A stretch of DNA of 64,000 nt, from contig DATENU010000009.1 in the NCBI GenBank assembly GCA_035274845.1, positions 62,001 to 126,000 on the forward strand, given 5' to 3'. The DNA is from Chthoniobacterales bacterium. GTDB lineage: Bacteria; Verrucomicrobiota; Verrucomicrobiia; Chthoniobacterales; UBA10450. Shown here piece after piece: positions 53,849 through 62,562 of this stretch. Every line of letters starts with the position of its first letter. Within the stretch, counting starts at the first letter, position 1. The notes under the pieces were generated by a model. The model was not told the DNA's origin. It saw only the letters and a list, made by a program, of their open reading frames with translations, and searched no databases. A program made the translations under genes and the position numbers.

Positions 53849-54190
53849 ATGAAAACCTGCCTGCTCGTTCTCTGTCTGGTCACCGCGGCGGCCGCGTCCG
53901 CCGCTGCGCAAACCACGTATCGCGCGCCCATTGAGCGGACGCACCCGAAGACCCAACGGGATCGCCCACCCCCGCCGCTCCCGACAAAGCCAGTGGACGG
54001 CGTCATTCCTCGCGGCCTGCGCGGCGGAAACTTTTTGCAGATGTTCAATCCCAAGGCGCCGGCGAAATACGGAACGTCCCAGGACGCCGTCTGTTTCGAA
54101 CCTGAGCCCATGAACCAGCGCCTGGCCGCGAACGGTCAGACCGATGCGGGGAAGTGGAAGGGGATTAAGCTTTTCGTGTTCACCTTTTAG
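53849..54190 (+). CDS. small exported proline-rich protein
   Basis: A 113-residue protein with a standard signal peptide (MKTCLLVLCLVTAAAASAAAQ). The mature part is basic and proline-rich (KTQRDRPPPPLPTKPVDG), then GNFLQMFNPKAPAKYG and a hydrophobic end (IKLFVFTF). I recognise no family. It is divergent from kdsD and 51 bp before a glycosyltransferase gene; a 7-bp perfect hairpin lies between. Real because of the clean signal peptide and context, but function is unknown. Confidence 0.6.
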   Translation: MKTCLLVLCLVTAAAASAAAQTTYRAPIERTHPKTQRDRPPPPLPTKPVDGVIPRGLRGGNFLQMFNPKAPAKYGTSQDAVCFEPEPMNQRLAANGQTDAGKWKGIKLFVFTF

Positions 54191-54208
54191 AGGAATCCGG
54201 TGGATCGA

Positions 54209-54225
54209 GTCCCGCGCGGCGGGAC
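54209..54225. terminator. hairpin between small exported protein and glycosyltransferase
   Basis: GTCCCGC-GCG-GCGGGAC is a perfect 7-bp stem located 19 bases after one stop and 17 bases before the next start. No T-run follows, so terminator or attenuator function is possible but unproven. Confidence 0.35.
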
Positions 54226-54241
54226 CGCTCCAACTTGAATC

Positions 54242-55423
54242 ATGGCGGGGCCGGAAGGAGCAGAAATGGCCGCGGGGAGAGCGCGGCCGGTGGTCGCCTG
54301 TTATTGCGCGACCTTCCTGAAGCCGGAGATGCTGCACATCTATCGGCAGATCACGTCGTTGAAACGGGTGGAACCGTTTGTGATCGCCCGGAAACGGGAG
54401 GAAGCGGCGCGTTATCCGTTCGACCGACTGGCTGTCGTAGGAAAGCCGGCCCTGCATTTCGTGCGGCGTTTCTGGTTCAGGCAGATGCGGGACGCGCCCT
54501 GGGAAATGTCACCCGGCGAAGTGCGGAGAGTGGTCGGTGTGCTCGATCGAGAAAACGCACAACTGCTCCACATTTATTTCGGCCATATTGCGGTCCACCT
54601 GCTGCCGCTCATTCACGCCTGGCCGAAGCCGGTGGTGGTTTCGTTTCACGGCGCCGACGTCATGGTCGATCTCGACAAGCCGGCTTACCGCGCGGCCACC
54701 CAGAAAATGCTCCAGGCCGTCCGAATGGTCCTGGTCCGTTCCGAGTCGTTAGGCCGGGCCCTGATCAATCTCGGGTGTCCCGCGGGTAAAATCCGGCTTC
54801 AACATACCGGCATTCCGGTCGATGAGATTCCATTCCAGCCGCGCGTCTGGCCACTCGATGGCGCCTGGAAATTCGTCCAGGCCTGCCGGCTAATCGAAAA
54901 GAAGGGCCTGCGGGTGAGCCTGCGGACGTTTGCGAAATTCGCCGGGCGCTATCCCCGGTCGACGTTCACGATCGCGGGGGAAGGTCCGCTGCGCACCGAG
55001 CTGGGACAAGTCGCGGCGGATCTGGGCGTGGCCGACAGAGTCTTTTTCCCCGGCTTTATTTCGCAGACGCAACTGCGTGAGCTTTTCTATCAATCCCACA
55101 TTTTTCTTCATCCAAGTGAAGTGAGCGGCGATGGCAACCAGGAGGGCGTCCCCAATTCGATGCTGGAGGCGATGGCGAGCGGGCTGCCGGTTTTCGCCAC
55201 CAAGCACGGCGGAATTCCGGAAGCGATCGAGGATGGGCGGAGCGGTATTCTCGTAGAGGAACGCGATGACGAAGCGCTCGCCGGTGCGCTCCTGAAATGG
55301 ACTGGGAGTCCGGACGAACTTTCCGCGATCGCCCAGGCTGGCGCCGAGGTGGTGCGGAAACGTTTTGAGCGGAGCGGACAAACCCAACAGCTCGAGGATT
55401 ATTATTTCGAAGCGATGAGCTAG
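54242..55423 (+). CDS. GT4-family glycosyltransferase
   Basis: A 393-residue GT-B enzyme. The N-terminal domain has VVSFHGADVMVD; the donor domain has FVQACRLIEKKGL, TFTIAGEGPLRTEL, and the EX7E-type segment HPSEVSGDGNQEGVPNSMLEAMASGLPVFATKHGGIPE. It probably adds a sugar to an exopolysaccharide or lipopolysaccharide from a nucleotide donor. A second ATG lies at residue 9 (MAAGRARP). It converges on the Septu-like HNH gene with a four-base overlap of stops. Another glycosyltransferase-like gene lies beyond the defence pair. Confidence 0.93.
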   Translation: MAGPEGAEMAAGRARPVVACYCATFLKPEMLHIYRQITSLKRVEPFVIARKREEAARYPFDRLAVVGKPALHFVRRFWFRQMRDAPWEMSPGEVRRVVGVLDRENAQLLHIYFGHIAVHLLPLIHAWPKPVVVSFHGADVMVDLDKPAYRAATQKMLQAVRMVLVRSESLGRALINLGCPAGKIRLQHTGIPVDEIPFQPRVWPLDGAWKFVQACRLIEKKGLRVSLRTFAKFAGRYPRSTFTIAGEGPLRTELGQVAADLGVADRVFFPGFISQTQLRELFYQSHIFLHPSEVSGDGNQEGVPNSMLEAMASGLPVFATKHGGIPEAIEDGRSGILVEERDDEALAGALLKWTGSPDELSAIAQAGAEVVRKRFERSGQTQQLEDYYFEAMS

Positions 55424-56157
55424 AGGGCGCCGGGACCGAGAACGCCGATGAGTGTCTTGAAAGGCTCTTCCTGTTGCCCAGGGCCTTTGAGGAAGTATTC
55501 AGCGACGTCCGGTTGAAACGGCGCTTCAACAAGAGAACGCATTCGTGTCATAAGTTGCTGCCGCGACAAAACACCGGCTTGAAATCGATGAAGAGAATCA
55601 AGAACAGTTTGTCGGATTTCCAGCAAACGGGTTTGTCTGCGAATCTGTAGTATTTCCCGATCCAGTTTCACAACCAAGTTTGTGGATACAGCTCGCGGAT
55701 CGAGGCCCTTAAACCGGTTGTTCCATACCGGATTTAGATTACCAAACTGATCAATGTAGAAGTGGTTCCAAACCCGGTCTTCGAGAGGATTCAGAATCTG
55801 GTCACCCTCCTCCGTATCTGGAGGAAATCGATTCGATTTGAACCGATTGCATTCGGTGCACGCCCATAAGTAGTTTTCCCACATAAAAGCCAAATGTGGA
55901 AAGACCGCTTTTGGTCGGTAATGCTCGACATCGGTGCACGTGTTGCAATCGCACCACATGCACGGTTCTCCTGAGCCGCTCATTTGCCTGAGAACAGCTA
56001 AGACTCCGACGTCAAACCACGCCGCTTGCCGAACCAACTTCCAACGTGAGTTCGCGGTCTCGTTGGGGTCAACCGCTTCAGTCACGTGTCTTGTTTCGTC
56101 AGCGAGCCTCTCCAGTGTCTCGTTGGCGAGGGGGGGTCTGGGGTTATGCTCCCGCAC
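55420..56157 (-). CDS. ptuB: HNH endonuclease, PtuB-like subunit of a Septu-type defence system
   Basis: A 245-residue protein with an HNH nuclease core at about residues 64-112: zinc Cys66/Cys69 (CMWCD), VEHYRPKAVFP with catalytic His79, ENYLWACTECNRFKSNRFP with Asn95 and Cys100/Cys103. The C-terminal part is helical and unassigned. Its start lies 14 bases inside the end of the SMC-like ATPase gene. The ATPase-then-HNH order on one strand is that of Septu (PtuA/PtuB), an anti-phage system in which the nuclease is activated on infection. Base composition is visibly less GC-rich than the flanking glycosyltransferases. Confidence 0.85.
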   Translation of the reverse strand: MREHNPRPPLANETLERLADETRHVTEAVDPNETANSRWKLVRQAAWFDVGVLAVLRQMSGSGEPCMWCDCNTCTDVEHYRPKAVFPHLAFMWENYLWACTECNRFKSNRFPPDTEEGDQILNPLEDRVWNHFYIDQFGNLNPVWNNRFKGLDPRAVSTNLVVKLDREILQIRRQTRLLEIRQTVLDSLHRFQAGVLSRQQLMTRMRSLVEAPFQPDVAEYFLKGPGQQEEPFKTLIGVLGPGAL

Positions 56158-57484
56158 CAGCTATTTCCAGTGAAGGTTTATCTTCAAACGCGATCGACAT
56201 TTGATGTTCAAGCTCCCGGTATTGATCAGTCTCGACAGGATTCAGGGCACCCGCCCGTTTCTTAGCATCTAGTAATCGATATTTCGCTATTTGCCCTACC
56301 GCCCATTTTCCTCGGGTCTGGTCTAGTCCAAAGGATTCTCCAAGGAGACCCTTTTCCGCCTTGCCGAGGACCACGCGATTGTACTCTTCGTCCGTCAGTT
56401 TTCTCGGTTGCCTCCCCTCCTCAGTCGCGAGAGGAAGGACAATGATACCTCCGGGATCAGCCGCTTGCACGATTAGTGGGCTATGAGTCGTCACGAAAAA
56501 CTGCGTCTCTGGGAAACGCGTTTTTAGCCAGTCACAGATTGTTCGCTGCCACGCCGGGTGCAGGTGTGCTTCGACTTCATCGATTAAAATAACACCAGGC
56601 TGCTTTAGCACCCATCGGCCTCTCTCGTCGCGACTAAACAACCCGCGTGTACCAAATACGAGCGCCATATTATGAATAATATCAAGCAGCAGGGCATAAA
56701 CGCTGCGACAGCCGTCGCTTAAATCCCGCATTGGCAATTCGAGGGTCTTGCCGCTGCGTACAAACACGTGTTCGGAAGTTATACGCTCAATCGCAAAGCC
56801 TCTAGGCAATAGGTCATCGTTCAAGAATGCGATAATTTGCGGCACCAGGTGGCTGGCTTCTTCATCCCCTTCGAGTTGCTTGAACTGAAGCAACTTTAAC
56901 CACTCCTCACTTTCACTGAGTGCGGCATCTTCCCGAAAGAGCGTCACGTGGCTAGCCACTTTTCCCCCACCCACTGCGTCTCGCATTGCATCGGGTGAGC
57001 TTCCAGTCAGTCGTCGCATTGGACCGTAGCCCGAACAAAACCACCCTTCAGCGTTTGGATCCCAAGGGCCTCGAGGCGCGGTTAAGAGGCGGGTTCCCCA
57101 CGAGCTGCGAAATTCAGCGCTTTTGATGTCCGGAACCGAGTTCTCTCCTTCAAGCGTCCAACGCACGCCGCAGGGGAAGGTGGATCCCGGCAGTTTGCCT
57201 CTAACCTTAAAATGGTCGAACTCCGGATCCCACCGGATTTCCACAACGGATTTCGCACCCTTCGCTCCCTTTTCGATCCAGCCGGCCGTGTTCTTAATCA
57301 ATTGCCTGCCTGCGTCCGGTCCACACAAAGCGAGCGCGATCGCTTTCAAGATCGTCGTCTTGCCCGAGGAATTTCCTCCGACAATGACGGTCCACCCCTT
57401 TAGTTGACCGTCAGGCCTTTCGAAATCCAGTTCTAGTGTCCCAAAAGCCTTAACGTTCTCTAAGCTAAGAGACTTAACGTGCAT
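56144..57484 (-). CDS. ptuA: ABC/SMC-like AAA ATPase, PtuA-like subunit of a Septu-type defence system
   Basis: A 446-residue RecF/OLD-type ATPase: FGTLELDFERP strand, Walker A VGGNSSGKTT (about 36-44), signature-like LSDGCRSVYALLLDI, Walker B VILIDEVEAHLHPAWQ, and FFVTTHSPLIVQAA as the H-loop. No TOPRIM domain follows, which separates it from OLD nucleases. It should sense infection and control the HNH partner, with which it overlaps by 14 bases. The pair is set between two glycosyltransferase genes and has lower GC, consistent with acquisition. PtuA assignment rests on the gene pair; other ATPase-HNH systems are possible. Confidence 0.85.
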   Translation of the reverse strand: MHVKSLSLENVKAFGTLELDFERPDGQLKGWTVIVGGNSSGKTTILKAIALALCGPDAGRQLIKNTAGWIEKGAKGAKSVVEIRWDPEFDHFKVRGKLPGSTFPCGVRWTLEGENSVPDIKSAEFRSSWGTRLLTAPRGPWDPNAEGWFCSGYGPMRRLTGSSPDAMRDAVGGGKVASHVTLFREDAALSESEEWLKLLQFKQLEGDEEASHLVPQIIAFLNDDLLPRGFAIERITSEHVFVRSGKTLELPMRDLSDGCRSVYALLLDIIHNMALVFGTRGLFSRDERGRWVLKQPGVILIDEVEAHLHPAWQRTICDWLKTRFPETQFFVTTHSPLIVQAADPGGIIVLPLATEEGRQPRKLTDEEYNRVVLGKAEKGLLGESFGLDQTRGKWAVGQIAKYRLLDAKKRAGALNPVETDQYRELEHQMSIAFEDKPSLEIAGAGA

Positions 57485-57563
57485 TGGCGAAATGCTAGGG
57501 CCTCATTCAAAGATTGCGACGCATTTTTACCGCTGAACATCGAAGAGGCTTGCCAAACTTGTA

Positions 57564-58616
57564 TCAGAGTAATCGGGTTCGGAAGGGGTTGTTGAAAAAC
57601 TCAGCTAATTGTTTTGCCACGACTTGGAAAGCAAGCGTTTTCATCCCGGCGCTAATCTGTTTCGCGACCGCCGCCTGATAAAATTCCCAATTGCTTAGCA
57701 AACGCGCTGCAATTTGACCAATCTCCTCGATCGATCGTGCGAAACCGCACGAGTCCGGGAAGGCCAGGCGCTCGACGGCGCCATTCCCTCCGACGCAGGG
57801 AACCCGACAGAGCAATGCGTCGCCGGCCACCTGTCCCGGCACGAAACTGGTGTCGAGCTGGAGCACAATTCGATGGCGCGCCAGCACTCGCAAATATTCG
57901 GGGTAGCCCAGCTTGCGATCGAGGATTCGGAGCTTCTTGGAATCGAACCCCAGCGACGCGAGAAGCCGCGCCCCTCTGCTTCGGTCGAAATTGAACACCG
58001 TGACTGGCGCACCCGTCGTTTGACTGAGCTCTCGCGCGATGAGCAGCGCGCCAAGATGATTGCGCGACGGGACATCCCATTCACGCGTGCCAATGAGGAT
58101 GCCGGAACGTTCTGCGATCGGCATGGAAAAATCCCAGCGCTGGTCATCGATCGGGTAGGGGGTGGGGATGAAAGCGACGCGGTCTGGTTTGCCTCGAATC
58201 GCTCGATAAAGATCGGCGGCTTCAGGAGTGGGGGCGAGGCAGCCATCGGCGCGCTGCACAATGCGAACAAAGCGAGCCAGCCTGGCCGGATGTTGGAGCT
58301 GCTGCGCGATTTGATGCAGTCCAGTTTCCTTCAACGACACCGCAACGACGCTTCCCGTTTTCTGCAATGCTTCCAGCGCGCGCTCGGACGCAGCGAAGTC
58401 TCCGCGGAGTAAAAGCAAAACGGGCGTTCGCTCCGCGATGGCGCGTTTGGTATCCCGCTGGAAACTTCCGCGCGTGCAAGCCGCGTAAGCATGAAAATTC
58501 GTTGGCTGATGCGCCTCGGATACCGGCCCCGCGCCGTCTGGGAAATCTTGTCCCGGGTCGCGTCCGCCCGGGTTGAGAACTGTCAGGCGAAAGTCGGATT
58601 GCGTGGGTTGCTGCAT
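57564..58616 (-). CDS. glycosyltransferase-like protein, family uncertain
   Basis: A 350-residue protein with a GT-B look: a first domain with VLLLLRGDFAASERAL and CLAPTPEAADLYRAI, then FIPTPYPIDDQRWDF, ILIGTREWDVPSRNHLGALL, and a donor-like C-terminus with VPGQVAGDALLCRVPCVGGNGAVERLAFP. The EX7E motif is not evident. It may build the same polymer as the GT4 enzyme at 54242, from which it is now separated by the ATPase/HNH pair. It lies two bases downstream of the PBP gene's stop, on the same strand. Confidence 0.6.
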   Translation of the reverse strand: MQQPTQSDFRLTVLNPGGRDPGQDFPDGAGPVSEAHQPTNFHAYAACTRGSFQRDTKRAIAERTPVLLLLRGDFAASERALEALQKTGSVVAVSLKETGLHQIAQQLQHPARLARFVRIVQRADGCLAPTPEAADLYRAIRGKPDRVAFIPTPYPIDDQRWDFSMPIAERSGILIGTREWDVPSRNHLGALLIARELSQTTGAPVTVFNFDRSRGARLLASLGFDSKKLRILDRKLGYPEYLRVLARHRIVLQLDTSFVPGQVAGDALLCRVPCVGGNGAVERLAFPDSCGFARSIEEIGQIAARLLSNWEFYQAAVAKQISAGMKTLAFQVVAKQLAEFFNNPFRTRLL

Positions 58617-58618
58617 GA

Positions 58619-61297
58619 CTATTCGTCGGGATTCGACGGCGGTGGAGGCGTTGGTCTAAGAATTGAGTCCGCCGGAATTTCGTCTCTTGGATGAACCGGC
58701 TCCGCCCGGCGAATTTCCTTCGGCGAAGTAGCCGGCGTCGGCTGAACCGGCACAGCTTTCAGAACCGGTCTGGTTGAGTCCGGCGTCACCGGCTCGGCTT
58801 TGAGGACTGGCTTATCGGCCGGGGGCTGGACCGCTTCGGCCCGGGGCGAAGGCTTCGTGGAATCCGGCTCGACCGCTTCGGCTTTCAGGACCGGTTTAGT
58901 CGGATCAGGCAGACTGGCTTCCGGACTCGAACCCGGCGGGGAGCTGTCCTCTGGTCTTTCCACGACCTTCGGCTTCAGGGTCGAATGAATCGCGCCATAC
59001 GGATCGTTTTCCGCCAGGAGAACCGGTCCCTGGGCGATGACAGGTGGAACTCGCTTCGGGTCGACGGCCAGCGAAGCGCGGGGGAAACCCGAGGCCGGCA
59101 AATCGCGGACCAGCCGCGTGCGGGCTTCGCCGTGGACATTACACGGTTCGGTGGGCATCTGCGCGGAAGTTGCGATCTCCACGTAGGTCGTCCGTTTGTG
59201 CACGCTTTCGCCATCAGCCGATTTCACGGTGTCGTAACACTTGTCCGTAGCGAGCAATCCCGACCGCGTGCAAATCTCCGCCTTCTGCATCCCTTTCGGC
59301 TCGGGAATCTGCTGGCCGGGATAGCGCTCGTTGGCGGCGTTCATCACATCCACCCAGATCGGCAGTGCGATCTCGCCCCCGAACGCGCCGCGATAAATCT
59401 TCTGCGGCTTGTCGAAACCGGCCCAGACCGCGCAGGTTACCGAGCTGTCATAGCCGGCAAAAAGCGCGTCGGTGAAGTCGTAGGCGGTACCCGTTTTTCC
59501 GGCTGCGGGAAACTTCTTCAGCCCGAATTTTTCGCGAGCCGCGCGGCCGGTGCCGGAGTCGAGCGCGTCGACCAGGCAGGAGTGAACTTCGTAAGCGGTT
59601 TCCGGTTTCACGACCGATTGCCGCGAACGGTCCTGCGGCGATTGCCAGACGATCGTCCCGTCCTTTTCTTCAATGCGATCGAGAATCCGCGGAGACTTCG
59701 CGCGCCATCCGCCATTGGGGAAAATCGTGTAGGCGAGGGCGAGTTCCGCAAGCGTGATTTCGCTGCTGCCCAGGAAGGTGGCTGGGAATGGACGCAGGGC
59801 AGAGCGAATGCCCGCGGCACGACAGAGTTGAATGACGGGGTCGACGCCGACGCTCAGCCCGATGCGAACGGTGGCGCCATTCTTCGATTTCACCAGCGCC
59901 CGGCGCGCGGTCATTGGCCCTTCGTAACGGTTTTCTTCGGACTCGGGTCCCCATTCCCCGAGAATCCCCGTGGTCCCGCCGATCATGACGACTCGATTAT
60001 CGAGCGCGGAGTCTTCGACGAGGGAGCCCGGGAAAAGCCCGTTCTCGAAGGCGGCCGCATAAACGAATGGTTTGATCGCGGTGCCCGCGGGTCGCCGGGC
60101 CTGGAGAGCCCGGTCATATTGGTTGTGCTCGAAATCGCGGCCGCCGACCAAGACGAGAATCCCCGCGGTTTGGTTGTCGAGCGCGATCAGCGCGCCCTGC
60201 AAATAATCGGGCGCGGCGGCGGCATTCGGGACGGCCAGCTGCTTGGCGCTCTTATAACGGTTCGCGTAAACCTCGTAGGTCGGGTGGTTGTAACCGGGAT
60301 GCTGCTCGACCGCGGCGAGGTGTTCCCGGAGAGAATCTTCGCCCACCTTTTGCAGTTCCGCGTCGATCGTCGTGTGAATCCGGTAGCCTTCGTTCATGGC
60401 CCGGTCCCAGCCCACCGCGGCGATGACCTGCTGCCGGATGTAGTCGACCGCGTAGGTTTGACCCTGCGCGCTCTGCCGGCTGCCGATCACGATTTCTTCC
60501 GCCTGCGCGGTCTCACAACGTTCGCGCGAGATGAATCCGAGGTCGCGCATCCGGGCGAGAGCGATGTTCCGCGCGTCGCGGGAGGCGTTCTTGTCCGTCC
60601 AGGGTGAAAGCCGGTTCGGGCTCTTGATTAACCCGGCGAGCGTGGCGCACTCCGGGAGCGTCATGTCCTTGGCCGATTTTCCGAAATAACCACGGGAGGC
60701 TGCCTCCGCTCCGTAAAGCCCGCCGCCGAAATAAATCCGGTTCAGGTACAGCTCCATGATCTTTTGTTTCCCGAAACGCTCCTCGATCCGCTTGGAGAGA
60801 AGAATCTCGAGAAGCTTGCGGCGGAAGGTGCGTTCCTTGAGCGAAAAACTATTGCGGGCGAGCTGCTGGGTGATCGTGCTCGCGCCCTGCCGGACATGGC
60901 CGGCCGTGAAATTCTTCAGTGCGGCCCGAACGATCCCCGAGAAATCGTAGCCGCCATGCTGGTAGAACTTGCTGTCCTCGACCGAGACGACGGCGTTGAT
61001 GAGATCGCGCGGCAATTGCTCGTAGGGAATCGTCTCCCTGTTTTCGACATAGATTTGCCCAAAGATCTTGTCGTTCCGGTCGAGAATCACGCTCGCGGAC
61101 TCCATCTGTTCCAACTGCGAAAGGTCAAACGCGCCGGCCTGGACGGAGAGAACGTTGATCAGGTACCAGGAGTAAATTCCGAACCCGAGCAGGCCGGCCA
61201 GAACGATGGCGATGGGGATGTAGTATTTTCGGCGTTTGAACCAGGGCGGGCGCTCGAAAAAGTCGACCGGCGTTTGCGGAAGATAGGAAACGGGCAT
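58619..61297 (-). CDS. class A penicillin-binding protein (PBP1a-like)
   Basis: An 892-residue bifunctional peptidoglycan synthase. After a cytoplasmic tail and one membrane anchor (IPIAIVLAGLLGFGIYSWYL) comes the GT51 domain with VVSVEDSKFYQHGG (catalytic Glu) and RQGASTITQQLARN. The transpeptidase domain has SKN (VKSKNGAT) and KTG (AAGKTGTAYDF) motifs, but the SxxK motif reads PAGTAIKPF: Thr stands where the acylated Ser is expected (ACC codon confirmed). The C-terminal 140 residues are a Pro/Lys/Glu-rich tail with repeated KPVLKAE-V-PDST words. The gene is divergent from midA. Confidence 0.92.
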   Translation of the reverse strand: MPVSYLPQTPVDFFERPPWFKRRKYYIPIAIVLAGLLGFGIYSWYLINVLSVQAGAFDLSQLEQMESASVILDRNDKIFGQIYVENRETIPYEQLPRDLINAVVSVEDSKFYQHGGYDFSGIVRAALKNFTAGHVRQGASTITQQLARNSFSLKERTFRRKLLEILLSKRIEERFGKQKIMELYLNRIYFGGGLYGAEAASRGYFGKSAKDMTLPECATLAGLIKSPNRLSPWTDKNASRDARNIALARMRDLGFISRERCETAQAEEIVIGSRQSAQGQTYAVDYIRQQVIAAVGWDRAMNEGYRIHTTIDAELQKVGEDSLREHLAAVEQHPGYNHPTYEVYANRYKSAKQLAVPNAAAAPDYLQGALIALDNQTAGILVLVGGRDFEHNQYDRALQARRPAGTAIKPFVYAAAFENGLFPGSLVEDSALDNRVVMIGGTTGILGEWGPESEENRYEGPMTARRALVKSKNGATVRIGLSVGVDPVIQLCRAAGIRSALRPFPATFLGSSEITLAELALAYTIFPNGGWRAKSPRILDRIEEKDGTIVWQSPQDRSRQSVVKPETAYEVHSCLVDALDSGTGRAAREKFGLKKFPAAGKTGTAYDFTDALFAGYDSSVTCAVWAGFDKPQKIYRGAFGGEIALPIWVDVMNAANERYPGQQIPEPKGMQKAEICTRSGLLATDKCYDTVKSADGESVHKRTTYVEIATSAQMPTEPCNVHGEARTRLVRDLPASGFPRASLAVDPKRVPPVIAQGPVLLAENDPYGAIHSTLKPKVVERPEDSSPPGSSPEASLPDPTKPVLKAEAVEPDSTKPSPRAEAVQPPADKPVLKAEPVTPDSTRPVLKAVPVQPTPATSPKEIRRAEPVHPRDEIPADSILRPTPPPPSNPDE

Positions 61298-61319
61298 GCA
61301 GGCCGGGCGTGCGTGGAAA

Positions 61320-61405
61320 GGGTTAAAGGGCTACAACATTACAACGTTAGACGGTGCAAGGCAGCTGTTCTTTAGAACGATGTAACCGTTTTAACCTTTT
61401 AACAA
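61320..61405. repeat. palindromic word element in the midA leader
   Basis: GTTAAAGGGCTACAACATTA (from 61320) is similar to the reverse complement of AACGATGTAACCGTTTTAAC and CTTTTAAC (to about 61402). The element ends just before the ATG at 61408 and leaves no room for a Shine-Dalgarno. It also separates midA from the divergent PBP start at 61297. Confidence 0.5.
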
Positions 61406-61407
61406 CG

Positions 61408-62562
61408 ATGAACGCCGGCAACCCCGCTCTGATCGAGTTCGTCCGCAACGAGATCCGGGGTGGTGGGCCGGTCAGTTTCGCCTGGTTTATGGAACAGGCG
61501 CTCTACCATCCGGAATTCGGCTACTATAGCTCGGGCCGGTGCCAGATCGGCCGGCACGGCGATTACTTCACCAATGCGAGCGTCGGTCCGCTCTTCGGGC
61601 GACTGCTCGCGGCCCAATTTGCCGAGATGTGGGAACTGCTCGGCCGGCCCGGCGATTTCGTGATTGTCGAACAAGGCGCGCACCATGGAGACTTCGCCCG
61701 GGATGCGTTGAGTACAGCGCGGGAACGGTCGCCGGATTTTTTCGCGGCGTTGCAATACCGCATCGTCGAGCCGTTTTCGGTTTTGCAGGACCGGCAACGG
61801 GGCAGGCTGGAGGAGTTCAGGAGAAAGATGGCCTGGGAAAAGTCTCTCGACGAAATGGCCCCCTTTCACGGTGTGCATTTTTCAAACGAGTTGCTGGATG
61901 CGATGCCCGTTCATTTGATCGCTCGGAAAAAAGACAATTCCGGATGGCAGGAGCGTTTGGTGGGATTAGCGGGCGACGAGTTTGTTTTTGTCGAGAGGCC
62001 AATTGACGATCAGCGCCTGCGTTTGCAGATCGAGAAACTTCCGCCCATCCCGACCTCACCTTACGAGACGGAGGTGAACGTTGCCGCGTTGAACTGGGTC
62101 GCAAGCGTCTCGCGAAAACTAACTCGCGGATTCGTCCTCGCAGTCGATTACGGTTACGCGCGTGGGCAATTTTATGCCGCCGAGCGTTCGAGCGGCACGC
62201 TGCAATCTTATGCGGGGCATCGCACGTTGCCGTCGCCGCTACGCGGAATCGGCGAGGCCGATATCACGGCGCACGTGGATTGGACGAGCATCGCCGAGCG
62301 CGCGGAAGAATGCGGGTTCACCCTGAACGGCTTTACCGATCAATATCATTTCGTTACCGGACTCGTTTCTCGCCTGGCAGGAGACCAAGCCGCCGGCGAG
62401 GCCGCGCCATCCACGCGCCGCGCCCTGCAAACGCTGCTCCATCCCGAATTGCTCGGAACGAGATTTCAGTATCTGGCCCTCGGAAAAGACGCGCCGGCCG
62501 ATCGACTGAGCGGGTTTTGCCTCGCGCGCGATGCGCGGTGTTCGGTGGAGTTATCCGATTAA
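61408..62562 (+). CDS. MidA/NDUFAF7-family SAM-dependent methyltransferase
   Basis: A 384-residue protein of the DUF185/COG1565 family, related to NDUFAF7, which dimethylates an arginine of a complex I subunit in mitochondria. The family N-terminus is clear: SFAWFMEQALYHPEFGYYSS, HGDYFTNASVGPLFGRLLA. The SAM site is VIVEQGAHHGDFARDAL, in place of the common GxGxG. VHFSNELLDAMPVH and FVLAVDYGYARGQFY follow. The bacterial substrate is unknown. The ATG at 61408 starts at the family N-terminus; an upstream frame from 61354 is not conserved. Stops of this gene and the following one overlap by four bases, convergent. Confidence 0.9.
   Translation: MNAGNPALIEFVRNEIRGGGPVSFAWFMEQALYHPEFGYYSSGRCQIGRHGDYFTNASVGPLFGRLLAAQFAEMWELLGRPGDFVIVEQGAHHGDFARDALSTARERSPDFFAALQYRIVEPFSVLQDRQRGRLEEFRRKMAWEKSLDEMAPFHGVHFSNELLDAMPVHLIARKKDNSGWQERLVGLAGDEFVFVERPIDDQRLRLQIEKLPPIPTSPYETEVNVAALNWVASVSRKLTRGFVLAVDYGYARGQFYAAERSSGTLQSYAGHRTLPSPLRGIGEADITAHVDWTSIAERAEECGFTLNGFTDQYHFVTGLVSRLAGDQAAGEAAPSTRRALQTLLHPELLGTRFQYLALGKDAPADRLSGFCLARDARCSVELSD

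Noticed and set aside
53699..54457. Long N-terminal extension of the KpsF-like protein
   Set aside because: Extension overlaps the divergent small exported protein and lacks homology; the ATG at 53698 fits the family start.
55420..57484. Retron or OLD/GajAB-type defence system
   Set aside because: No reverse transcriptase, ncRNA or TOPRIM domain; HNH partner points to a Septu-like pair instead.
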